NCBI GenBank assembly: GCA_937860115.1
Contig: CALMBI010000019.1
Coordinates: forward strand, 1 to 9,251
Reading direction: 5' to 3'
DNA: 9,251 nt
From: an uncultured Arcobacter sp.
GTDB taxonomy: Bacteria > Campylobacterota > Campylobacteria > Campylobacterales > Arcobacteraceae
The notes below the pieces were generated by a model. That model saw only the letters and a program-made list of their open reading frames with translations, searched no databases and had not been told where the DNA came from. Shown here in pieces: positions 1 to 6,757 of this stretch. A program made the translations under genes and the position numbers. Position 1 is the first letter of the stretch. Each line of letters begins with the position of its first letter.

Positions 1-104
1 AAAATTGATATGATTTTTTCAACTCAAAAATTGCACTTCAGATTTAAATTTTGGATATCCAAAGAAAGTTTTATCTCTTTTAGAATCATTTAATATTAAA
101 TAAG

Positions 105-110
105 TATAAT
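105..110 (+). promoter_or_regulatory. Putative sigma-70 -10 box for atpE
   Basis: A perfect TATAAT lies at 105-110. No good -35 hexamer lies 16-18 nt upstream. That is common in Campylobacterota, whose vegetative promoters rely on the -10 box and AT-rich upstream DNA. Transcription would start near 117 and give a 5' leader of about 115 nt before the atpE start codon. The match is seen in the sequence; promoter function is inferred. Confidence 0.5.
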
Positions 111-221
111 TCCACCGTTTTGAATTCCAGTAGGAACATAAGTGCATTTATGTATTTATGGCTTAAGTTTTATCTTGGGTTACGCTAGCCGAAAGAATTG
201 ATGAACACTATTAAATTTTAT

Positions 222-226
222 AAGGA
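222..226 (+). promoter_or_regulatory. Ribosome binding site of atpE
   Basis: AAGGA at 222-226 lies 6 nt before the ATG at 233. It is the strongest Shine-Dalgarno match near this gene and supports that start. Confidence 0.8.
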
Positions 227-232
227 ATTACA

Positions 233-541
233 ATGAAAAAAGCTTTATTTTTAGTACTTGCATTCGCAACTGCTGCTTTCGCTTCTGAAGAAGCTGCTAA
301 TACAATGGTTCAAGCATATTCAGTACTTGCTGCTGGTATCGGTCTTGGTATCGCTGCAATGGGTGGTGCTATCGGTATGGGTAACACTGCTGCTGCAACT
401 ATCGCTGGAACTGCAAGAAACCCAGGTATGGGTGGAAAACTTATGACTACGATGTTTATCGCATTAGCGATGATCGAAGCTCAAGTTATCTATACGCTTG
501 TAATTGCTCTTATCGCACTTTACGCTAACCCATTTTTATAA
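233..541 (+). CDS. atpE: ATP synthase F0 subunit c
   Basis: This is the proteolipid that forms the rotating c-ring of the F1F0 ATP synthase in the inner membrane. The 102-residue product has a basic, hydrophobic N-terminus that resembles a cleavable signal peptide, with a possible AFA|S site at 17/18. Two membrane helices follow: a Gly/Ala-rich helix 1 (about 30-57) and helix 2 (about 70-97), joined by the polar loop RNP (62-64). The ion-binding carboxylate is Glu82 in the IEAQ motif. Aligned to sodium-type c subunits, the helix 1 Gln is Met49 and the Ser-Thr after the Glu is Ala83-Gln84, so proton coupling is predicted. No other atp gene is adjacent. As known for Campylobacterota, the c subunit gene stands apart from the main atp operon. 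A strong terminator follows, so it is probably monocistronic or co-transcribed only with the downstream tRNA. Confidence 0.97.
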   Translation: MKKALFLVLAFATAAFASEEAANTMVQAYSVLAAGIGLGIAAMGGAIGMGNTAAATIAGTARNPGMGGKLMTTMFIALAMIEAQVIYTLVIALIALYANPFL

Positions 542-551
542 TAGGTTAATC

Positions 552-590
552 TTCGTCAAAAGGTAGTTTACCTTTTGCGAATTTTATTTT
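552..590 (+). terminator. Rho-independent terminator of atpE
   Basis: A 9-bp stem, CAAAAGGTA (557-565) with TACCTTTTG (569-577), closes a GTT loop. It is extended by TTCG (552-555) pairing with CGAA (578-581) across one bulged T. The tail TTTTATTTT (582-590) completes an intrinsic terminator starting about 10 nt after the atpE stop. Confidence 0.9.
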
Positions 591-616
591 AACTTTCATT
601 AGAGTTAAAATTTTTT
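587..616 (+). terminator. Second, AT-only terminator-like hairpin before the tRNA
   Basis: TTTTAACT (587-594) can pair with AGTTAAAA (603-610) around an 8-nt loop, followed by six T residues (611-616). It overlaps the tail of the first terminator. With few G-C pairs it is weak and may be incidental. The same bases include TAAAAT (606-611), a possible -10 box for the tRNA gene. Confidence 0.35.
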
Positions 617-623
617 CATTTTT

Positions 624-708
624 GCGCTTGTGGTGGAATTGGTAGACACGCTATCTTGAGGGGGTAGTGCCAACAGGTGTATGAGTTCGAGTCTCATCAA
701 GCGCACCA
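624..708 (+). tRNA. tRNA-Leu (anticodon GAG)
   Basis: The full cloverleaf folds by eye. The acceptor stem is GCGCTTG (624-630) with CAAGCGC (698-704), the D stem GTG/CAC (633-635/647-649), and the anticodon stem CTATC (651-655) with GGTAG (663-667). The loop TTGAGGG places the anticodon GAG at 658-660. A long variable arm (668-680, stem TGCC/GGTG) marks a class II tRNA, and the T arm is ATGAG/CTCAT around TTCGAGT (681-697). A discriminator A (705) and encoded CCA (706-708) follow. It reads the leucine codons CUC and CUU. There is little room for a promoter of its own and no clear hairpin terminator after it, so it may depend on readthrough from atpE or on a weak -10 at 606-611. Confidence 0.96.
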
Positions 709-821
709 TTAACATTCTAAAAAAATTATCCAAAAACTTCTCCTTCTATATTCTAAATTTGTCTTCAATAGTAGGTCATCTTCATTTGCTCTAGTTTCAT
801 TATACCAATAATAAATTAAAT

Positions 822-2810
822 TTATAGTGGCAATTCAATAAAAAATTTTGCACCATTGTGCGTATTTTTTGCATATAAGCTACCATTCATATGTTTGGTA
901 ACAATATTATAACTCATATAAAGACCTATTCCCGTCCCTACAGATTTATGTTTTGTAGTAAAATTTTGATCAAATATTTTTGGTAATATATTTTCAGGAA
1001 TCCCTGATCCATTATCTTCAATTGTTATAATACATTTATTGTCCGTAGAATAAAGATCTAACTTGATCCACTTATCCTCTTTTTGAAGCTCTTTTAGGGA
1101 ATCTTTTGCATTATTTATAATATTGATAATAACTTGACTTAGTTCACCCATAACAAGTTTTAAAGCGATAGGATTCGAATGATCAAGATCTTTTATAAGC
1201 TCTATATCGTTATCTTTCAGGACAACACCTAAAATTTTGAGTGTATTTTCAATCTCATGTTGCAAAATAACATCACATAGTTTATGCTCTTCTTGAATAA
1301 AATCTCTAAATGTATTAATAGTGTCAGATAAATACATAGATTGAGCTATCATCATATCAGTATATTTTGAAAACAATACATCATCTAGCATCCCCAAGTC
1401 TTTATTTATCTGCATAGCACTAGCACTTGTGGTAATAACACTAAGAGGTTGTCTCCATTGGTGAGCTATATTTGCAATCATATCACCTAGACTTGCCATC
1501 TTCATACTATCAAAAACTTTTTTTTCATATTCTAGATTTTTTTCTATCTCACTTACAACTTTTGTATGTAATGAGCTATTAATTTGATCTAACTCTTTTG
1601 AAGTTATATTTACAAGATGTGAAAGTGCTTGCAAAGTAGTCATATGAGATGAATTTAATTTATAAAGATCAAATTCAATTTGAACTGGTTTTTCAGAATT
1701 TTCACTTAATCCCAAAATTGTCATTGATTCATTTAAAAACTTTGGTTTTGTTTTATAAGTAAAAAACTCTCCATATGTAAAAAAACCACTTATTGGAGCA
1801 ATTTTCGAAAGATATTTAAGATCTAAATTTGCTTGAGTACCTAAAAATCTTCTCCTTGCCATACACGAATAGATAAAAATTGCTTCACTACCAAATTGAG
1901 ATGAATTTAGAGCCATCTCTTTTGTATCATTTATGATATGATTTACATTTCCTACACCAAATTTCACTCTTGATCCTTCAGGAATGTTCCCTGCAAAAAC
2001 AAGTGATCCATCATCATTTTTTGATAATACTGCTCTTGCCACTTTAACTTCATCATCTTGAATGACAAGTGGAAACTCTATACCAATACTAGGAAGTAAG
2101 TTTGCGACTTCATCTCCCAAATATTTTTTATATAACTCTACAGGTGTTATGTTATCTATCTCATAAACTCTATTTTTATCTGATCTATTAACTATAAATT
2201 CTCGGCCAATATTTTCCCATGCAAAACTATAATCATTATTTACCATAAGAGTATCTGAATTGATAGAAACACCAACTGCACCGATATTGATAATCTTATC
2301 ATCACAGATTAGATATGTGTTCGTAAATGTAGCGTTGTCTCCTGCTAATCCACCAGCTACAATCACATTTGGTGATTCATGCAAAACACCTTTTATAAAC
2401 TCTTCACCATTCGTATGCAACCCATCACCAAAAATGATAAAAACTTTAGAATTTTTTTCTCTCAATTTGAGGGATATTCTCTCCCCTAACAAATAACTAT
2501 CTCCTAAAGATAGATTATCATCGATATAGTCAATAGAAAGTGTACTTTTTTCAAAAGTAGTAATTGATACAACAGTAGATTGCGTTCTCACACTATCATC
2601 AATGATTTCTCCATCTGTAGTTGAGCCGATTATCTTAGCTTTTGGAATCTTATTTTTTATATATTTTACTAGTTTTTCTAAAAATGCAACATCTAATTGA
2701 CCAGAAAAAATTTGGACAAGAATCTCTTTACTTTTATTTATCTCTTTATTATGCTGTATAAATTTTTCTAACTGATCAAAGTTTTCAAACTCTATATTGT
2801 ATGTTTTCAT
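822..2810 (-). CDS. Cytoplasmic FIST-domain sensor histidine kinase
   Basis: This 662-residue protein is a soluble two-component sensor kinase with no signal peptide or membrane helix. An N-terminal FIST_N domain (about 25-215, with IGSTTDGEI at 61-69 and AGGLAGDNA at 152-160) leads into FIST_C (about 220-370, with SCMARRRFLG at 315-324). FIST domains are thought to bind small ligands; the ligand here is unknown. A coiled-coil-like linker (about 400-435) precedes the dimerisation/phosphoacceptor region with His450 in IAHQWRQPL. The ATPase domain follows: N box around Asn567, DNGSGIP (599-605), an F box near 612-620 and GTGIGL (625-630). The residue after the phosphoacceptor His is Gln, not the usual Glu/Asp, as in the HQWRQPL kinases frequent in Campylobacterota. 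An in-frame TGA at 2820-2822 fixes the ATG at 2810 as the first possible start. No receiver domain or response regulator gene is adjacent, so it is an orphan kinase. It is transcribed divergently from feoAB. Confidence 0.9.
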   Translation of the reverse strand: MKTYNIEFENFDQLEKFIQHNKEINKSKEILVQIFSGQLDVAFLEKLVKYIKNKIPKAKIIGSTTDGEIIDDSVRTQSTVVSITTFEKSTLSIDYIDDNLSLGDSYLLGERISLKLREKNSKVFIIFGDGLHTNGEEFIKGVLHESPNVIVAGGLAGDNATFTNTYLICDDKIINIGAVGVSINSDTLMVNNDYSFAWENIGREFIVNRSDKNRVYEIDNITPVELYKKYLGDEVANLLPSIGIEFPLVIQDDEVKVARAVLSKNDDGSLVFAGNIPEGSRVKFGVGNVNHIINDTKEMALNSSQFGSEAIFIYSCMARRRFLGTQANLDLKYLSKIAPISGFFTYGEFFTYKTKPKFLNESMTILGLSENSEKPVQIEFDLYKLNSSHMTTLQALSHLVNITSKELDQINSSLHTKVVSEIEKNLEYEKKVFDSMKMASLGDMIANIAHQWRQPLSVITTSASAMQINKDLGMLDDVLFSKYTDMMIAQSMYLSDTINTFRDFIQEEHKLCDVILQHEIENTLKILGVVLKDNDIELIKDLDHSNPIALKLVMGELSQVIINIINNAKDSLKELQKEDKWIKLDLYSTDNKCIITIEDNGSGIPENILPKIFDQNFTTKHKSVGTGIGLYMSYNIVTKHMNGSLYAKNTHNGAKFFIELPL

Positions 2811-3021
2811 TCTTTCTCTTCATTTCGATACTATATATCAAAATATTTAAAATATATGAGCAGATTATTCTTTTTTTGCTTAATCCTATCATAAATTAAA
2901 AAACATGTGACACTATTGTAATGCTTTTAGTAAATTATGTAACTAATTTGAAGAAATTTAAAATAAGACTAATTTTATCTTTTTTTGATATGATTCAAAA
3001 AATTAGCCTACACTAAACAAA

Positions 3022-3027
3022 TATACT
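3022..3027 (+). promoter_or_regulatory. Putative -10 box for feoAB
   Basis: TATACT at 3022-3027 matches TATAAT at five of six positions and would start transcription near 3034, about 25 nt before feoA. An alternative pair, TTGATA (2985-2990) with TACACT (3009-3014) at 18-nt spacing, is also possible. The choice is inferred. Confidence 0.35.
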
Positions 3028-3034
3028 AATTTAA

Positions 3035-3056
3035 TTAATAATGTAAAGGTTATTAA
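3035..3056 (+). promoter_or_regulatory. AT-only inverted repeat around the feoA Shine-Dalgarno, possible Fur-type operator
   Basis: TTAATAA (3035-3041) is an inverted repeat of TTATTAA (3050-3056). The 8-nt spacer contains the Shine-Dalgarno AAGG (3046-3049), 9 nt before the ATG. TAATAAT at 3036-3042 equals the half-site of the Fur consensus described in Helicobacter, and GTTATTA (3049-3055) nearly matches the opposite half. The spacing (6 nt, not 1) is not canonical. It overlaps the predicted transcription start, where a repressor could act. Fur control of feo is well known; this particular site is a guess. Confidence 0.25.
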
Positions 3057-3058
3057 AT

Positions 3059-3289
3059 ATGAAATTATCAGATTTAAAACAAAATCAAGTAGCAAAAATC
3101 ACAAATCTAAATTGCGACCTTGATTTGAAACAAAGATTTTATTCATTTGGAATTAATAAAAATTCATTGATTGTTGTTGAAAATATAAGTTTTTCAAAAA
3201 ATACAATAGAGATCAATGTTGAAGATACATTTATAGCTCTTCGAATGGAAGAAGCTAAATGTATAGAAGTTGAAGTAGTCAATCAATGA
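3059..3289 (+). CDS. feoA: Ferrous iron transport protein A
   Basis: The product is a small (76-residue) cytoplasmic protein with the SH3-like fold of the FeoA family, needed for FeoB-dependent ferrous iron uptake, probably by contacting FeoB. The family pattern shows as the opening strand and turn (LSDLKQNQVAKI), the LKQRFYSFGI segment (about 23-32), which corresponds to the usual (L)RLxxLGI motif, and the closing strands with FIALRMEEAKCIEV. The length is typical. The ATG at 3059 has AAGG 9 nt upstream. The stop codon overlaps the feoB start in an ATGA arrangement, which implies translational coupling in a two-gene operon. Confidence 0.9.
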   Translation: MKLSDLKQNQVAKITNLNCDLDLKQRFYSFGINKNSLIVVENISFSKNTIEINVEDTFIALRMEEAKCIEVEVVNQ

Positions 3290-5328
3290 AACCTATAAAA
3301 ATAGTCCTAGCTGGACAACCAAATGTAGGAAAATCATCACTTATCAATGCGATGAGTAATTCAAGGCTCAAAGTTGGAAACTTTAGTGGCGTTACTGTTG
3401 AAAAAACGGAAATTTGTTTTTCTCATCATTGCCATGAGATTGAGATGATAGATCTTCCTGGAACCTACTCAATTAATGGCTTTTCACAAGAGGAGCAAGT
3501 AGCCAAAAATTATCTTTTACATGAAGATTATGATATTATAATCAATGTTATCGATTCTACACATCTTACAAGAAATCTACTCCTAACACTTGAACTTTTC
3601 AAACTCAATAAAAAAATTGTTCTAGCACTCAATATGTACGATGAAGCACAAAAAGAGAATATCAATATAGATGTCAGACAAATTGAAGCCCTTACAGGTA
3701 TCCCAACAGTTGCTGTAAGTGCCAATACAAAAGAGGGAATAGAAGAGCTTCTAACAATAGTTCATGAGCTTTATGATAGTGAATACCGATTTAAATCAAA
3801 TATCTCATATAGTGATGCTATTGAAGAGGAGATTTTTGTAGTTAAAGAGTTTTTAGATTCAAAAAACTATACATATGGAGATCTTACAACAAGAGAGATG
3901 GCTATAAGACTTTTGATTGAAGATAACGAATTTTTCTCACAATTACATGATAAGCCAATATTTATGGAACTCCAACCAATACTTCTTAAATCGCTAGAAA
4001 AAATCTACACTTACTATGAAACAAAAGATATAAAAGAGATTCAATCACTCGAATATCATGCTATAGCAAGGGGAATACGAGCTGAAACTGTTACATCTCC
4101 AAAAGGAAAAGTACCTAAACAGTTTACAAAAAGAGTTGATAATATTCTTATAAATAAATATTTTGGGATACCAATCTTTTTATTTTTTATGTGGGGTTTG
4201 TTTCAACTTACCTTTGAACTTGGGGCGATTCCGATGGATTATATCGACATGGGATTTGCATGGTTTGGAGATGCGGTTGGGCAAAGTATAGCTCATGAGG
4301 GACTCCGTTCCCTCATCGTTGATGGAATTATTAGTGGAGTGGGTGCTGTTGTACTTTTCTTACCTAATATTATTATCCTATACATAGGAATAGCTCTTCT
4401 TGAAACAACTGGATATATGAGTAGAGTTGCTTTTTTACTTGATGGATTTTTTCATAAATTTGGACTTCATGGGAAAAGTTTTATCCCACTTGTAACAGGA
4501 TTTGGTTGTAGTGTGCCAGCTTACATGGCTACACGAACTTTAAAAAACCAAAAAGATAGACTGATTACTCTATTTATCATAGGATTTATGAGTTGTGGAG
4601 CGAGACTCCCTATTTATGTACTTTTTGCTGGAGCTTTTTTTGCGCCTGAAGATGCAGGAAATGTTATCTTTGCTATCTATATAGGTGGAGCATTTCTTGG
4701 GCTTATCATGGCAAAGGTCTTACGACTCACTGCTTTTAAAGGTGAAGATGAGCCATTTGTTATGGAGATGCCAAAATATCGACTTCCAACAATTAAACTT
4801 ATCTACACAATCGTATCAACTGAAGCTTGGATGTATCTCAAAAAGGCTGGGACTTTTATCTTGGCAGCTACGATTATTATTTGGTTTGCTTCAAATTTTC
4901 CAAAAGTTGAAGGGGAAAATATCTCAGCAAAAGAGAAACTAGAACAAAGTTATCTAGGAATCGTAGGAAAATCAACAGAATTTTTATTTGAACCACTTGG
5001 ATTTGATTGGAGACAAACAGTTGCTTTGGAAACGGGACTTGCTGCCAAAGAGGTTGTTGTAGCTACTTTAGGAATCTTATACAATGTAGGTGAAGATTTA
5101 GATGAAACAAGTCAAAGTTTGATGAGTGAACTTAAAAAACAGATCCCATTTGCAAGTGCTGTTTCTTTTATTGTATTTGTAATGATCTATCTGCCATGTT
5201 TTGCTGCTAGTATGGTTTTTATGAGAGAAGCTGGTCATCCTAAGTATTTAGTATATCTTTTCTTGATGACCACAATCGTAGCTTGGATTATGAGTTTTAT
5301 CGCTTATAATATAGCTCTTTTACTCTAA
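3286..5328 (+). CDS. feoB: Ferrous iron transport GTPase/permease FeoB
   Basis: FeoB imports Fe(II) across the inner membrane. The 680-residue protein starts with a cytosolic G domain: G1 GQPNVGKSS (10-18), switch I/G2 around Thr37 in GVTVEK, G3 DLPG (56-59), G4 NMYD (116-119) and G5 SAN (145-147). A helical GDI-like spacer (about 165-285) follows, then a polytopic membrane region from about residue 293 to the C-terminus. Conserved pore/gate motifs are GFGCSVPA (405-412), SCGARLP (436-442) and LPCFAA (636-641), so both gate cysteines (Cys408, Cys638) are present. The length is close to that of FeoB proteins lacking the E. coli C-terminal extension. Its ATG overlaps the feoA stop by 4 bp. No feoC follows; the operon ends at a terminator 5 bp downstream. 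The protein appears intact, with all key motifs present. Confidence 0.97.
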   Translation: MKPIKIVLAGQPNVGKSSLINAMSNSRLKVGNFSGVTVEKTEICFSHHCHEIEMIDLPGTYSINGFSQEEQVAKNYLLHEDYDIIINVIDSTHLTRNLLLTLELFKLNKKIVLALNMYDEAQKENINIDVRQIEALTGIPTVAVSANTKEGIEELLTIVHELYDSEYRFKSNISYSDAIEEEIFVVKEFLDSKNYTYGDLTTREMAIRLLIEDNEFFSQLHDKPIFMELQPILLKSLEKIYTYYETKDIKEIQSLEYHAIARGIRAETVTSPKGKVPKQFTKRVDNILINKYFGIPIFLFFMWGLFQLTFELGAIPMDYIDMGFAWFGDAVGQSIAHEGLRSLIVDGIISGVGAVVLFLPNIIILYIGIALLETTGYMSRVAFLLDGFFHKFGLHGKSFIPLVTGFGCSVPAYMATRTLKNQKDRLITLFIIGFMSCGARLPIYVLFAGAFFAPEDAGNVIFAIYIGGAFLGLIMAKVLRLTAFKGEDEPFVMEMPKYRLPTIKLIYTIVSTEAWMYLKKAGTFILAATIIIWFASNFPKVEGENISAKEKLEQSYLGIVGKSTEFLFEPLGFDWRQTVALETGLAAKEVVVATLGILYNVGEDLDETSQSLMSELKKQIPFASAVSFIVFVMIYLPCFAASMVFMREAGHPKYLVYLFLMTTIVAWIMSFIAYNIALLL

Positions 5329-5330
5329 AT

Positions 5331-5360
5331 AAAAAAGGAGAGATTTTACTCCCTCCTTTT
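5331..5360. terminator. Bidirectional terminator shared by feoB and mnmE
   Basis: AAAAGGAG (5333-5340) pairs with CTCCTTTT (5353-5360) around a 12-nt loop. Read on the - strand, the hairpin runs into a T tract (5336-5331), giving a good terminator about 28 nt after the mnmE stop. Read on the + strand it begins 5 nt after the feoB stop, with T4 within the stem and further T-rich DNA at 5368-5378. It is the only stem with G-C pairs in the 59-bp convergent gap. Confidence 0.75.
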
Positions 5361-5387
5361 AAAAAACTTTTTATTTTTAAAATACTC

Positions 5388-6746
5388 TTATTTCCCCAAA
5401 CAAAACTCACCAAACATCACATCAAGCATTTGATCATTTTCATAAGGTCTTGTGATAAGCGAGATACTCTCCAATGCTTCAGTGACATGATGAGCAAAAA
5501 ATTCTAACTGACCACCAACTATAATATCTTTAGAAATAGTAATATTTGAAAGCGTTTTTTCAACACTTAGCACTTGATGTTTTGAAATCAGTGTCATACC
5601 ATCACAAAGAGTACTATTTTGATCTAAAATAGTTTGCAATTTCTCCATCAAATCTTTTAATGATGAAGTTTCAAGTGATTTTGATATAGTCATTTCGATA
5701 TCAATCTTGTCTAACTTTTCTCGATCAAACTTTGATTCTAAATCACATTTATTTAAAATAATAATTTTCTCTTTTGTAGAATTCTTTAAAAGTTCATTTA
5801 TCTTAGCATCTTCACTATCATACTCTTTACTATTATCAAATAAAGCTATTACAATATCAGCTTCATCAATAGTTTGTTTTGATTTTTCTATACCAATCTT
5901 TTCAATCTCATCACTTGCTTCTCTAATCCCAGCAGTATCAACGATTTTAATAATATGTGTTCCAACTTTGATATTTTCTTCAATAGTATCTCTCGTAGTC
6001 CCTGCAATATTACTTACGATTGCTCTATCAAAGTTTAAAAGTTTATTTAAAAGGGAACTTTTCCCAACATTTGGTTTTCCGACGATTGCTATTTTAAAAC
6101 CATCAATCATCCCCTCTCTTCTACGACTTGCTTCAAGGGTTGTAAGCAGTTTTTGCTCGATAGAATTTAGTTTTGTGTTGATTTGATCTAATATATCAGC
6201 TGGCAAATCCTCTTCAGCATAATCTATACTCACTTCAACATACGCCAAAATAAAAAGTAAATCAGATCGAATCTCCTCTACAAACTCTTTAAGCTCCCCT
6301 TTGAGTTGTCTTGCAAGAAGTTTTACTCCATCTTCACTTTTTGATTCTATTAATTTACTAATCGCTTCAGCTTGAGAAAGATCAATTTTACCATTCAGAT
6401 ATGCTCTTTTTGAAAACTCACCTGGCATTGCAAGTCTTGCTCCAAAATCAAGAGTAGCTTGTAAAATCATATTTGTAAGTGCAATCCCACCATGACATTG
6501 GAACTCAACAATATCTTCACCAGTAAATGAATAGGGATTTTTAAAATAGATTACAAGCGATTCATCTATAAGCTCATTTTTTGCATTATAGAGTTTTGTA
6601 AGAGTTGCTAACCGTGGTGAGAAATTTTCTTTGTGTGTTATTCTTGAAGCGATTATAAGTGCATCTTGTCCACTTAAACGAATAATACTGATAGCGCCAA
6701 CTCCACTAGCTGTTGCAATTGCAACTATCGTATCATTGTCATACAT
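5388..6746 (-). CDS. mnmE: tRNA modification GTPase MnmE
   Basis: MnmE (TrmE) works with MnmG to install the 5-(carboxymethyl)aminomethyl group on wobble uridine 34 of certain tRNAs. Three parts are visible in the 452 residues. The N-terminal folate-binding domain (about 1-115) includes FTGEDIVEFQCHGG. A helical domain flanks an inserted G domain with G1 GKPNVGKSS (223-231), AGTTRD (switch I/G2), DTAG (270-273) and NKCD (332-335). The protein ends in CLGK (449-452), whose cysteine is the conserved C-terminal functional residue of the family. Two start codons are adjacent: TTG at 6749 and ATG at 6746. The Shine-Dalgarno AGGAA (6757-6753) lies 6 nt from the ATG but only 3 nt from the TTG, so I chose the ATG. 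It follows jag by 9 bp, with the Shine-Dalgarno overlapping the jag stop, and closes the operon. Confidence 0.97.
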   Translation of the reverse strand: MYDNDTIVAIATASGVGAISIIRLSGQDALIIASRITHKENFSPRLATLTKLYNAKNELIDESLVIYFKNPYSFTGEDIVEFQCHGGIALTNMILQATLDFGARLAMPGEFSKRAYLNGKIDLSQAEAISKLIESKSEDGVKLLARQLKGELKEFVEEIRSDLLFILAYVEVSIDYAEEDLPADILDQINTKLNSIEQKLLTTLEASRRREGMIDGFKIAIVGKPNVGKSSLLNKLLNFDRAIVSNIAGTTRDTIEENIKVGTHIIKIVDTAGIREASDEIEKIGIEKSKQTIDEADIVIALFDNSKEYDSEDAKINELLKNSTKEKIIILNKCDLESKFDREKLDKIDIEMTISKSLETSSLKDLMEKLQTILDQNSTLCDGMTLISKHQVLSVEKTLSNITISKDIIVGGQLEFFAHHVTEALESISLITRPYENDQMLDVMFGEFCLGK

Positions 6747-6752
6747 CAAAGA

Positions 6753-6757
6753 TTCCT
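6753..6757 (-). promoter_or_regulatory. Ribosome binding site that decides the mnmE start
   Basis: On the - strand AGGAA (6757-6753) overlaps the jag TAG stop (6758-6756) and lies 6 nt before the ATG at 6746. It favours that ATG over the TTG one codon upstream. Confidence 0.7.

Larger units (their letters stand above)
1..232. other. Non-coding leader upstream of atpE
   Basis: No supportable gene lies here. One frame on the + strand is open from base 1 to a TAA at 91-93 (30 codons). At this base composition a stretch that short is easily chance, so it is only a weak candidate for the tail of an upstream gene. A perfect 14-nt palindrome, TTTGGATATCCAAA, sits at 50-63, and a short hairpin (ACATAA 136-141 with TTATGT 148-153) lies in the presumed atpE 5' leader. 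The atpE promoter candidate is listed separately. Confidence 0.6.
2811..3058. promoter_or_regulatory. Divergent intergenic region between the FIST kinase and feoA
   Basis: This 248-bp, very AT-rich region has no credible ORF and must carry start signals for both flanking genes. On the - strand two -10-like hexamers are visible, TATAGT (2835-2830) and TATATT (2856-2851); neither has a convincing -35, so the kinase promoter is unresolved. The purine-rich stretch just upstream of the kinase ATG (2811-2819) is only a weak ribosome binding site. The + strand signals for feoA are listed separately. Confidence 0.5.

Noticed and set aside
50..63. Perfect palindrome TTTGGATATCCAAA as an operator or attachment site
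   Set aside because: Single occurrence, about 40 nt upstream of the predicted -10 box, with no repeat partner; too little to assign a function, so only noted.
1..93. Open + strand frame ending at TAA 91-93, possible C-terminus of an upstream gene
   Set aside because: Only 30 codons, no recognisable motif, and chance openness of this length is common in AT-rich DNA across six frames.
624..708. tRNA gene as an integration (att) site for a genomic island
   Set aside because: No duplicated tRNA 3' end, integrase or mobile gene is visible nearby, and the flanking genes are ordinary chromosomal genes.
809..826. AT-rich palindrome near the kinase stop as its terminator
   Set aside because: The stem is entirely A-T and overlaps the stop codon, with no following T tract on the - strand, so it is not a credible intrinsic terminator.
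2260..2496. 78-codon + strand ORF inside the FIST kinase
   Set aside because: Antisense shadow of the FIST_N coding sequence with no independent start signal.
4685..4942. 85-codon ORF in another frame of feoB
   Set aside because: Overlaps a conserved membrane region of feoB on the same strand and has no start signal or motif of its own.
5707..6186. 159-codon ORF on the + strand opposite mnmE
   Set aside because: It is the complement of the conserved MnmE G domain, has a Ser/Ile-rich composition typical of antisense frames, and lacks a ribosome binding site and family features.
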